Shown here: piece by piece, positions 1 through 5,466 of the stretch
How positions within the stretch are numbered: position 1 is the first letter of the stretch
Layout: every line of letters starts with the position of its first letter
From: Bacteroidales bacterium UBA6408
GTDB taxonomy: Bacteria; Bacteroidota; Bacteroidia; Bacteroidales; UBA932
Assembly (NCBI GenBank): GCA_002439805.1
Contig: DJPQ01000044.1
Span: forward strand, 1 to 5,466
Length of the DNA: 5,466 nucleotides
Direction of reading: 5' to 3'
Program-made: the position numbers and the translations under genes
Notes under the pieces: generated by a model
Database searches by the model: none
Told to the model about the DNA's origin: nothing
The model's input: only the letters and a program-made list of their open reading frames with translations

Positions 1-876
1 AAGACTGTCGGGGATGAGGCCAAGAACCTTGCGAACGCGCTTACCGGATATTCCAAGGTTCAGGGCGACTTTGGCGAGATGCTGCTGACCGATGTCCTGA
101 AGCACGCCGGACTGGTGGAGGGCGTGCATTTCTTCACACAGAGCGTGATGACGGATGAGGCCGGCCACGAAATCAGAAGCGAGGGAGGCCGGACGATGAT
201 TCCGGATGTGATGGTTCTCTACCCGGACGACACGACTGTCATCATCGACTCGAAGGTCAGCCTTAAGGCTTTCAATGACTATGTCAATGCACAGAAAATC
301 GAGGACCGCGTCAGGCTGGCCAAGGCTCATGTCGAGAGCGTACGCAATCATGTGAACGAGCTGAAGACAAAGGACTACGCCTCGTACATCCCTGAGGGTC
401 GGAGAAAAGTGGACTACAACATCATGTTCATTCCGATTGAGGGAGCTTTCCGCCTGATGCTGGAGGAAGAGCCGACGCTCTGGCAGACTGCCAGGGATAA
501 TAATGTACTGATTGTCAGTCAGATGACTTTGGTCATTGTTCTGAATATGATTCAGATGGCATGGCGGCAGGCCGACCGGGAGAAAAACATCGCCGAGGTC
601 TATAAGACCGCCGAGGAATTGATGGGTCAGCTGAACGGCTGGATGGAGAGTTATGTGGAAATCGGGGCCATGCTCGCCAAGGCTAGGTCCGCCTACGACA
701 CCTCGACCAAAAAACTGACAGAATCCAACCAGAGTGTTGTCAAGAAAATCGAGAAGCTGGAGAAGCTCGGCCTCTCCCCGAAGAAGTCCCGGGCCAAAAT
801 AAAAACCGGGACCCGCAAGACAGGTCCCGAATCCATAATTCCTCCCGAACTCTCGGGAAATTCCTCAGACGACTAA
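1..876 (+). CDS. rmuC: DNA recombination protein RmuC, C-terminal part (5' truncated by window edge)
   Basis: The reading frame is open from base 1 to the TAA at 874-876, giving 291 visible residues. The ATG at 79 is internal, because the 26 codons before it already match the family (NLANAL..., then QGDFGEM). RmuC proteins limit inversions and rearrangements at short inverted repeats and have a nuclease-like core. That core is visible: PDVMV with Asp at visible residue 69, then IIDSK with Asp83 and Lys85, fitting a PD-(D/E)xK arrangement. The family blocks IMFIPIEGAF and the VLIVSQMTL...MAWRQ stretch follow, then a charged helical region. The missing N-terminus should hold the membrane anchor and coiled coil; the E. 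coli protein is about 475 residues. The last 30 or so residues (KIKTGTRKTGPES...SSDD) are a variable, probably disordered tail. The gene converges on the minus-strand PUL genes and is probably functionally unrelated to them. Family assignment is firm; nuclease activity is inferred from the fold. Confidence 0.95.
   Translation, partial: KTVGDEAKNLANALTGYSKVQGDFGEMLLTDVLKHAGLVEGVHFFTQSVMTDEAGHEIRSEGGRTMIPDVMVLYPDDTTVIIDSKVSLKAFNDYVNAQKIEDRVRLAKAHVESVRNHVNELKTKDYASYIPEGRRKVDYNIMFIPIEGAFRLMLEEEPTLWQTARDNNVLIVSQMTLVIVLNMIQMAWRQADREKNIAEVYKTAEELMGQLNGWMESYVEIGAMLAKARSAYDTSTKKLTESNQSVVKKIEKLEKLGLSPKKSRAKIKTGTRKTGPESIIPPELSGNSSDD
796..829 (-). terminator. Intrinsic terminator for the minus-strand operon, inside the rmuC coding end
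   Basis: On the minus strand, a perfect 7-bp stem (CGGGACC at 829-823, GGTCCCG at 813-807) with a 9-nt loop is followed by one G and then TTTTTATTTT (805-796). This is the classic GC stem plus U-tract of a Rho-independent terminator. It lies 123 nt past the stop codon of the last PUL gene (953-955) and antisense to the variable C-terminal tail of RmuC. The plus-strand codons that make the U-tract include an ATA isoleucine. The only ATA codons in the visible rmuC are the two in this tail. The hairpin is seen directly; termination activity is inferred. Confidence 0.72.
843..858. other. Short perfect hairpin in the rmuC 3' end
   Basis: TCCCGA (843-848) and TCGGGA (853-858) form a perfect 6-bp stem around a 4-nt loop, ACTC. 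No clear U-tract follows on either strand, so it is not called a terminator. On the minus-strand transcript it lies between the PUL stop codon and the stronger hairpin at 807-829, so it may help protect the transcript 3' end. Function is unknown and chance is possible. Confidence 0.4.
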
Positions 877-934
877 GCCTGCGGCGCATAAAGCCTTGAC
901 ATTATCCTTCGCCAATGCATCCAATGCCGCAGGC
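877..934. repeat. Inverted repeat filling the gap between convergent genes
   Basis: GCCTGCGGC starts at the base after the rmuC stop codon (877-885), and its exact complement GCCGCAGGC lies at 926-934, giving a 9-bp perfect stem with a 40-nt internal segment. GCAT (886-889) can also pair with ATGC (915-918), extending the fold across a bulge. The 3' side contains a direct repeat CCAATGC (912-918 and 921-927). There is no U-run after either arm, so it may be a 3'-end stabilising structure, a weak bidirectional terminator or a REP-like element. The 77-bp intergenic region (876-953 exclusive) holds little else. Confidence 0.5.
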
Positions 935-952
935 CATCGTCCGAAATATTCG

Positions 953-2644
953 TTAATCGTCGTAGCCTATCTGGAGACCGTCTATGTAGAGCTTGTAGTT
1001 GGCTCCGGTGCCCGCCGGGCGGATGTAGAAGTTGAAGCAGCCGCCCCATGCCCCGTTTCCGAGGAACTGTGCCTGAATGAGCGTAGGCACGCCGTTCTGA
1101 AGCTCGACTCCGATATCCGTGGTCCAGTCGGTGAAATTGAATGAATTGTCTTCATTGATGGTGTAATGCGCTCCGAGGGCTCCCTCGCAGATGACAGGAA
1201 TCTTCTTCGTTTCCTCCTCTCCTTCGTAAAGCATCTGAAGAATCACCGTATAGGTCTTGTTCCACTCGGCAATAGGCTGCTTGTTGTCGCCGTTTCTGTA
1301 GATCTGACCGTCACCTGCCGCAGCGTCTTCCGCCTGGTCATCGATGGCGAGGCAGAGGGAGTTCGCGCCGCAGAGCTTGTACTCGTCGTTGACGGTGATT
1401 CCGCTGCCGTTCTCGCCATAGACAACCTTGCCGACGGCGTTGATGCCGATGACACCGAGATTCCAGTTCCATGTCTGGTCCTGAGAATAAGGTCCGAAGG
1501 TCCTTTCCCCGTCGAAGTTCTCGTCCATAGGGTCGGCTCCGCCGTTGGCCGCGATGACATGGTCAAAGTTCCTCTTCACGGCAAGGTGTGCCTGCGCCGG
1601 GTAGAGAGTCAGCGTGTAGTTGCCCCCGTACTTGTTCTCGAACACGGCGGCGGATGCCTTGGTGGAGTACTTCACCTTGTTGAACGCGTCTCCCATTGAG
1701 AATGCCGGGGTGAGGTGTTCCTTGTCGAAGATGAAGGAATACCAGCTGTCGGCGGCGAGCTTGCCCGTGTAGCTGAAAGATCCGTCAGCGTTCTTCGTGA
1801 GAGGCTTCGCGTTTGCCGCGTCTTCGGTGCCGACCGCAGTGCCCACGATGTAGATCTGGAGCGCGGAGCCGAGGTCAACCGTGATGTCCGCCACCTTTCC
1901 CGCCGCGAGAGTGACGGTCTTCTTTGCCGAATATTTCGCACCTGTAGCCGCTCCCGTGAGTTCAATCTCAATTTCCTGCTCCTCGGACGGAACTGCGGCG
2001 AGAATCATCTGACCATAGGCGTTTGCCGTGACGGCAATCTTGTCGGACGAATTTTCAGTTTCCTTCCATGTGCCGGAGCCGTGCGCATAGACGAACTCTC
2101 CGGCGACTTTCTTCGCGAACTTCACCATCGCCTTCTCGATAGGCTCCGGAGCGTTGTTCACCTTAATCTCCGCATAGGCGGCGACATGAGCGAAATCAAG
2201 GGACTTCACGGATGCGATTCCGCCTGTGTAGGCAGTCTCGGCGAACATGAGCACAGCTGCGGCGTCACAGAACTTGACACCTGTCTTCTGCGATGTCGGA
2301 ATTATGGCGTGAGCCTCGTCCGCATTGAGGGAAATCCATGAAGCCTCGCCGTCCTCGTCGTAAGGGGAAACGGCATAGAGCGTTCCATCCTGCTGTGTCG
2401 GGGCGAAGGTTGCCTTGAGCCCGAAGGTCTCGCCCTTCTCGGCGTTCACGACCACAACAGCTTCGCCGTTAGCGGAGAGCGCGACGGATTCCTTTCCTGT
2501 CCATCCCGCATTCTCGATGTTCCCGCTGATGGAAGCAGTGATGTCCGCATCTCCGCCCTCAAGCGCGGGGGACTTTTCGCACGAAATCATCGTGCACGCA
2601 GCCATGAGGCTGAAAATCATTGTTTTAGTAATTCTGTTCTTCAT
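953..2644 (-). CDS. Outer-membrane lipoprotein: fimbrillin-like N-terminus, SusE/SusF-like module, unassigned C-terminal domain
   Basis: This 563-residue protein is probably a surface glycan-binding lipoprotein of the PUL. A basic start (MKNRITK) and a hydrophobic segment lead to Cys22 (MISC) as the likely lipidated residue; Cys17 (MAAC) is a weaker alternative. Residues about 30-258 resemble fimbrillin/Mfa-like domains of Bacteroidota, with GTLYAVSPY (88-95 region), IIPTSQ near 114-119, FAHVAAYAEIKV at 151-162, GQMILAAVP at 211-219 and AAGKVADITVDL closing the domain. Residues about 263-357 look like one SusE/SusF module: IYIVGTA, then PLTKNADGSFSYTGKL, then WYSFIFDKE. Residues about 360-563 are rich in Trp, Gly and Asn, carry Cys425, 431, 486 and 536, and end YKLYIDGLQIGYDD, suggestive of a beta-sandwich carbohydrate-binding fold, which is inference. 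No catalytic motif is seen. It is the last gene of the operon, 69 bp after the hydrolase-like gene. Lipoprotein and SusE/F-type role are likely; ligand unknown. Confidence 0.85.
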   Translation of the reverse strand: MKNRITKTMIFSLMAACTMISCEKSPALEGGDADITASISGNIENAGWTGKESVALSANGEAVVVVNAEKGETFGLKATFAPTQQDGTLYAVSPYDEDGEASWISLNADEAHAIIPTSQKTGVKFCDAAAVLMFAETAYTGGIASVKSLDFAHVAAYAEIKVNNAPEPIEKAMVKFAKKVAGEFVYAHGSGTWKETENSSDKIAVTANAYGQMILAAVPSEEQEIEIELTGAATGAKYSAKKTVTLAAGKVADITVDLGSALQIYIVGTAVGTEDAANAKPLTKNADGSFSYTGKLAADSWYSFIFDKEHLTPAFSMGDAFNKVKYSTKASAAVFENKYGGNYTLTLYPAQAHLAVKRNFDHVIAANGGADPMDENFDGERTFGPYSQDQTWNWNLGVIGINAVGKVVYGENGSGITVNDEYKLCGANSLCLAIDDQAEDAAAGDGQIYRNGDNKQPIAEWNKTYTVILQMLYEGEEETKKIPVICEGALGAHYTINEDNSFNFTDWTTDIGVELQNGVPTLIQAQFLGNGAWGGCFNFYIRPAGTGANYKLYIDGLQIGYDD

Positions 2645-2657
2645 GATGTTTTATGTG

Positions 2658-2675
2658 ATTATAAGGTATTATAAG
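2658..2675 (-). repeat. AT-rich tandem repeat in the leader of the SusE/F-like gene
   Basis: Two copies of CTTATAAT (minus strand, 2675-2668 and 2665-2658) recur with an exact 10-bp period, 13-31 nt upstream of the ATG at 2644. The surrounding leader (2645-2695) is much more AT-rich than the coding DNA and has no Shine-Dalgarno sequence. It may simply keep the initiation region unstructured, as is common in Bacteroidota, or be an internal promoter or regulator site. It does not match the TAnnTTTG -7 element known for Bacteroides promoters. Confidence 0.35.
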
Positions 2676-2713
2676 TTTCTGTGTTTCCATGAAATTCGGT
2701 CGCCACGCAGGCG

Positions 2714-3814
2714 CTATTCATCCTCTTCCTCCGGGCCGAACGCCTCCATGAGCGCATCGTACTCCTCCTGATTTATCCTGACCATGCATCCGTGGCGGCT
2801 GTCCGGGATTGAAAGGTAGAACTTTTCCCAGCCATCTACTGCCATCTTCGAGTTGTCGAACCTCCAGTACTGCTTAGGGTAGTTCTCCGCGAATATGTAC
2901 CAGCCCTTGCCGTCCGGAGCCGGGGCAATTGCCGGCGCCTCATGGTAGCGAGACTCTTTCTCGACCCCATCGGCAATCACCGACATCGGGGTTACGGGCG
3001 ACTTGGGCTCAGTCCATGGCCCGGTGAGATTGTCCGACGTTGAAATCAGCACCGTCTTGCCTGTCGGGCACACCCGAGGGGACTGTCCGTCGGCGACAGG
3101 TGCGCGCTCGTCCTTGTATATCGCCCAGTATTTTCCGTCAATCTTGCGGATAATAGCGTCAATCGTCACGATGTCCCTGAACTCTTCGCTCTGGAAGTCG
3201 AAGAGGAACTCCGGCTTCGTGTATTTCTTGAAATCAGGCGTGAGCACATAGAGCGTCTTCATCTTTGTGAAATCCTGCTCCGTGCCGTGTGTGGCGTGCC
3301 ATGTGATTATGTACTGGTCGGAATCCTCGTCATAGAAGAGCTTCGGCGCTCCGAAGTAGGTCGGGTCGGCGGTGTAACCGCTTTTGGCGTTGAACACCTG
3401 CGCGGCCGTGATGGTGGTTTGGACTTTCCAGCTTATCAGGTCGTCCGACACGAAGAGGCAGGCTCCGGTCTTTCCGGAAATCCGGCCGCTTATCATGTAG
3501 TAGCGGCCGTCACCGCCCTTGATGATGTCCGGGTGTCCCCGGTAGGTTCTGTGGACTTTCTGATTGTCGTTCAACGGCGTCCAGACGGCGCCGTCGCGGC
3601 TGATGTAGTAGTAGAGGCTTCCGTAGTCGGCGTCCTTCATGTGGGCAAAGAGCAGGCCGCCGTCCTTGTATTTTCCGTAAGGGGCGGTCGTCTCTCCTTT
3701 CTCGCTGTCGTTGAAGTCCTTCTGTACGGAGTCTATGTCGCGGTTTATCTTCTCCGGCGTGCATGAGAGCAGGCCGAGCGCGACTGCAAGCGCTGATAGC
3801 ATAATTCTTTTCAT
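2714..3814 (-). CDS. GH43-like five-bladed beta-propeller lipoprotein (glycoside hydrolase family 43 type)
   Basis: This 366-residue protein has a signal peptide MKRIMLSALAVALGLLSC with lipobox LLSC and lipidated Cys18, so it should be anchored in a membrane and face the periplasm or cell surface. The rest is a single GH43-type propeller: repeated strands such as SLYYYISRDGAVWTPLN (66-82), GGDGRYYMISG (100-110), CLFVSDDLISWK (119-130), FYDEDSDQYIITWHA (160-174), DGKYWAIYKDE (226-236) and GWYIFAENY (304-312), ending in a family-like RHGCMVRI segment (340-347) and an acidic tail PEEEDE. Candidate catalytic residues are Asp219 (TIDA, pKa modulator) and Glu292 (HEAPA, general acid). The general-base position, normally Asp in a DPxI motif, reads HPDI, with His94 at the expected place and Asp96 two residues on. 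Related families (GH32, GH62, GH117) share the fold, so the subfamily and substrate (arabinose-, xylose- or galactose-containing glycans are usual) stay open. The start at 3814 has an A-rich leader (ATAAAGAAACG). It lies 86 bp after susD. Confidence 0.85.
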   Translation of the reverse strand: MKRIMLSALAVALGLLSCTPEKINRDIDSVQKDFNDSEKGETTAPYGKYKDGGLLFAHMKDADYGSLYYYISRDGAVWTPLNDNQKVHRTYRGHPDIIKGGDGRYYMISGRISGKTGACLFVSDDLISWKVQTTITAAQVFNAKSGYTADPTYFGAPKLFYDEDSDQYIITWHATHGTEQDFTKMKTLYVLTPDFKKYTKPEFLFDFQSEEFRDIVTIDAIIRKIDGKYWAIYKDERAPVADGQSPRVCPTGKTVLISTSDNLTGPWTEPKSPVTPMSVIADGVEKESRYHEAPAIAPAPDGKGWYIFAENYPKQYWRFDNSKMAVDGWEKFYLSIPDSRHGCMVRINQEEYDALMEAFGPEEEDE

Positions 3815-3900
3815 CGTTTCTTTATATGTGGTTCTCTTTTCCTGTCTATTGTCATGCAGGGCTTCATTGATGTCCGTGCCATGCTGTTAAAGGCGGTGTC

Positions 3901-5466
3901 TCAGTGGGCGCTGTTGGCCTTCGCGAGGTCGTCTGCCCATCCCGGTCGGCTCCATTCCTGCTCTATCTCCTTGTCGTATGCCCTTGCCTGCTCCACGAAG
4001 AAGTTCGGAAGAGGGAGGTACTGGTGGGTCGGGGTGAAGCCCTTGACCTTGGCGGTTCTCTGCGCGTATTTGTTGAAGCGGATGAGGTCAATCTTGCGCA
4101 TTCCCTCGAAGAGGAACTCCCGTCCTCGCTCGTCCAGAACGGCGTCGAGGAAGGCATCTGCGGAAGCCGTGGCTGACGCCGGAAGGGCGGCGAGCCCGGC
4201 ACGCGAGCGCACCTCGTTCACATACCCGACCGTCTCGGCCGAAGGGGCGGCTCCGCTGCGGCGCACGTCAAGCTCCGCCTTCATCAGGAGAACGTCCGCC
4301 CATCTTGCGAGCGGCCAGTCATGCCCCTGATTCGCCGTGTCCGTCTCATAGGGCCACTTGGTTATGAGGTAGCCGTCCCAGCCCACTCCGATGGACGACG
4401 GATCCTGCTTTTTTGTCGGATTTCCTCCGGCAGCGGGCTTCACCCAGTACTCTGTCGTGACCGCAGCCTTCCGCAGGTCACCGGCCTCGTACTGATTGTA
4501 GAACGCCTGCGCCACATTGTAGTACTGCGCCCATCCCGTCTGCGTGAACGGAGTAGGATTGCCGTTGTTGTCAACGGCCGATATGTCAGCCGGCATAAAC
4601 GCCTTCTGGTAGGGGAAGAAATTTCCCGCCTCGTAGGATGTGCCCCCGTTGGTCTCGTTGCTCACCGCCATGATGATTTCCCGGTTCCACTTGTTGTAGT
4701 AGCTGAAAACCTTCATGTACGGGTTCTCGCCTTCAGTGTAGAGCCCGTATCGTCCGGAGGCCGCCAGTTCTTCGTACATCTCCTCCGCCTTGTCGTACCA
4801 TCCGTCCATGTCGGCTCCCTCGTTCAGACAGTGCTTCATGAGACAGAATCTTGCATAGTCGCGGGTGTAGCGTCCTTTTTCCGCCACTGTCTCGGGAAGG
4901 TTCTCCACGGCGAGAATCATGTCGTCATATATCCGGCGGCACATTTGCTCCCGCGTCGGACGGACGAGATTCTCCTGCACCTCCTCGTTTTCCACATCGT
5001 CCGGATTCACGATGACGGGCATCGGCCCATAGACATGATAGATGAAATACATCAGCATCGCCCTGCACAGCGCGACCTCGCCGACCAGCTGTTCCTTTTT
5101 TCCTGCAGTGAAGACCGCAGGGTCGGCTGTCTGCACCTTGCCGAGGACTTCGGTGAGACGGGTGACGTGGGACAGCTTCGTGATGTGGTTGAGATTGTCT
5201 CCGCTGCTGTTGCCGCGATAGTAATAGATGGCCTGTGAGAAATCAGCCCTCGAATTGCGCTTCCACTCGCTGTCCCATCCCTTCGATGTCCACGGAAACA
5301 TCTCGTCCGTAGGCATATCGAACATCCTGATGACGCCGCCCTCGTATGTATAGACCGGATGGGTGTTGTAGCCCTCGCCGAGATAGTATTGCCATGTCGA
5401 GCCGAAGGGAATGTAGCATATCATGGCGTAGGATTCGTATTCCTCGGCCGTCGAAGGATAGTTCTC
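3901..5466 (-). CDS. SusD/RagB-family nutrient-binding outer membrane lipoprotein, 5' end cut by window edge
   Basis: The frame is open from the right edge (ENYPSTAEEYESYA..., upstream of the internal ATG at 5424) to the TGA at 3901-3903, giving 521 visible residues. SusD proteins bind glycans at the cell surface and cap the SusC TonB-dependent transporter. The ENYPSTAEEYESYA start matches the usual NYP.t.eEy block soon after the lipidated cysteine, so perhaps 30-60 N-terminal residues including the signal peptide are missing. Other family marks: GEVALCRAMLMYFIYHVYGPMPVI across visible residues 129-152 (TPR helix plus the YG.vP loop), PTREQMCRRIYDDMILAVENLP after it, WPLARWADVLLMKAE near 384-398, VNEVRSRAGL, the ERGREFLFEGMRKIDLIRF block near 446-464, and YLPLPNFF near the end. 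Length fits the family (about 500-650). It should be the second gene of a susC-susD pair, with susC just right of the window, and it is followed by the GH43-like gene. Ligand cannot be predicted. Confidence 0.96.
   Translation of the reverse strand, partial: ENYPSTAEEYESYAMICYIPFGSTWQYYLGEGYNTHPVYTYEGGVIRMFDMPTDEMFPWTSKGWDSEWKRNSRADFSQAIYYYRGNSSGDNLNHITKLSHVTRLTEVLGKVQTADPAVFTAGKKEQLVGEVALCRAMLMYFIYHVYGPMPVIVNPDDVENEEVQENLVRPTREQMCRRIYDDMILAVENLPETVAEKGRYTRDYARFCLMKHCLNEGADMDGWYDKAEEMYEELAASGRYGLYTEGENPYMKVFSYYNKWNREIIMAVSNETNGGTSYEAGNFFPYQKAFMPADISAVDNNGNPTPFTQTGWAQYYNVAQAFYNQYEAGDLRKAAVTTEYWVKPAAGGNPTKKQDPSSIGVGWDGYLITKWPYETDTANQGHDWPLARWADVLLMKAELDVRRSGAAPSAETVGYVNEVRSRAGLAALPASATASADAFLDAVLDERGREFLFEGMRKIDLIRFNKYAQRTAKVKGFTPTHQYLPLPNFFVEQARAYDKEIEQEWSRPGWADDLAKANSAH

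Noticed and set aside
79..81. ATG at 79 as the start of rmuC
   Set aside because: The upstream codons are open to the window edge and encode conserved RmuC residues, so this ATG is internal.
877..934. Integron attC-like site
   Set aside because: The size and imperfect stem recall attC, but the arms lack the RYYYAAC/GTTRRRY core sites, and neither neighbour is a gene cassette.
896..1144. 82-codon plus-strand frame starting just after rmuC
   Set aside because: Most of it is antisense to the C-terminus of the SusE/F-like protein, and its start falls within the inverted repeat. No independent support.
1166..2341. Plus-strand open frames of 177 and 208 codons opposite the SusE/F-like gene
   Set aside because: They are antisense to a well-supported lipoprotein frame, show low-complexity Val/Arg/Leu composition and have no family match that I recognise.
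3815..3900. Possible promoter or terminator between susD and the GH43-like gene
   Set aside because: No hairpin with U-tract and no TAnnTTTG/TTTG pair at suitable spacing was seen. Only an A-rich leader next to the start codon is evident.
4321..5238. A 305-codon plus-strand open frame antisense to the susD-like gene
   Set aside because: It lies wholly opposite a clear SusD coding frame. Its product is rich in Arg, Val and Leu with no recognisable domain, typical of a shadow frame in GC-rich DNA.
5422..5424. ATG at 5424 as the start of the susD-like gene
   Set aside because: No signal peptide follows, and the 14 codons upstream encode the conserved N-terminal SusD block, so the true start lies outside the window.

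Overview
The window looks like chromosomal DNA from a Bacteroidota (Bacteroidales-type) bacterium. The evidence is a SusD-family lipoprotein, two lipoproteins with short signal peptides ending in Ser-Cys, a fimbrillin-like plus SusE/F-like architecture, and A-rich rather than Shine-Dalgarno leaders before start codons. The coding DNA is fairly GC-rich, which would suit Alistipes/Rikenellaceae-like or related uncultured Bacteroidales better than typical Bacteroides. That finer placement is inference only.

Layout: positions 1-876 (+) hold the C-terminal part of rmuC, open at the left edge. Facing it, and filling the rest of the window on the minus strand, is the 3' end of a polysaccharide utilization locus (PUL). 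In transcription order (right to left) it contains a susD-like gene (5466-3901, 5' end cut by the window), a GH43-like five-bladed beta-propeller lipoprotein (3814-2714), and a lipoprotein combining a fimbrillin-like N-terminus, a SusE/SusF-like module and an unassigned C-terminal domain (2644-953). The intergenic gaps are 86 and 69 bp with no terminator in them, so the three genes are probably co-transcribed. A susC-like TonB-dependent transporter is expected just beyond the right edge.

Working model: the SusD-like protein and the SusE/F-like protein capture a glycan at the outer surface. The GH43-like protein trims side chains or short oligosaccharides, and the product enters through the SusC partner outside the window. 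The substrate cannot be read from this sequence.

The most interesting details are three. A strong intrinsic terminator for the minus-strand operon appears to be embedded in the coding 3' end of the opposing rmuC gene (796-829). The conserved Asp-Pro-His motif that carries the GH43 catalytic base appears as His-Pro-Asp. The last lipoprotein has an unusual domain combination. No RNA genes, CRISPR arrays or mobile elements were seen, and no complete undescribed system is evident.
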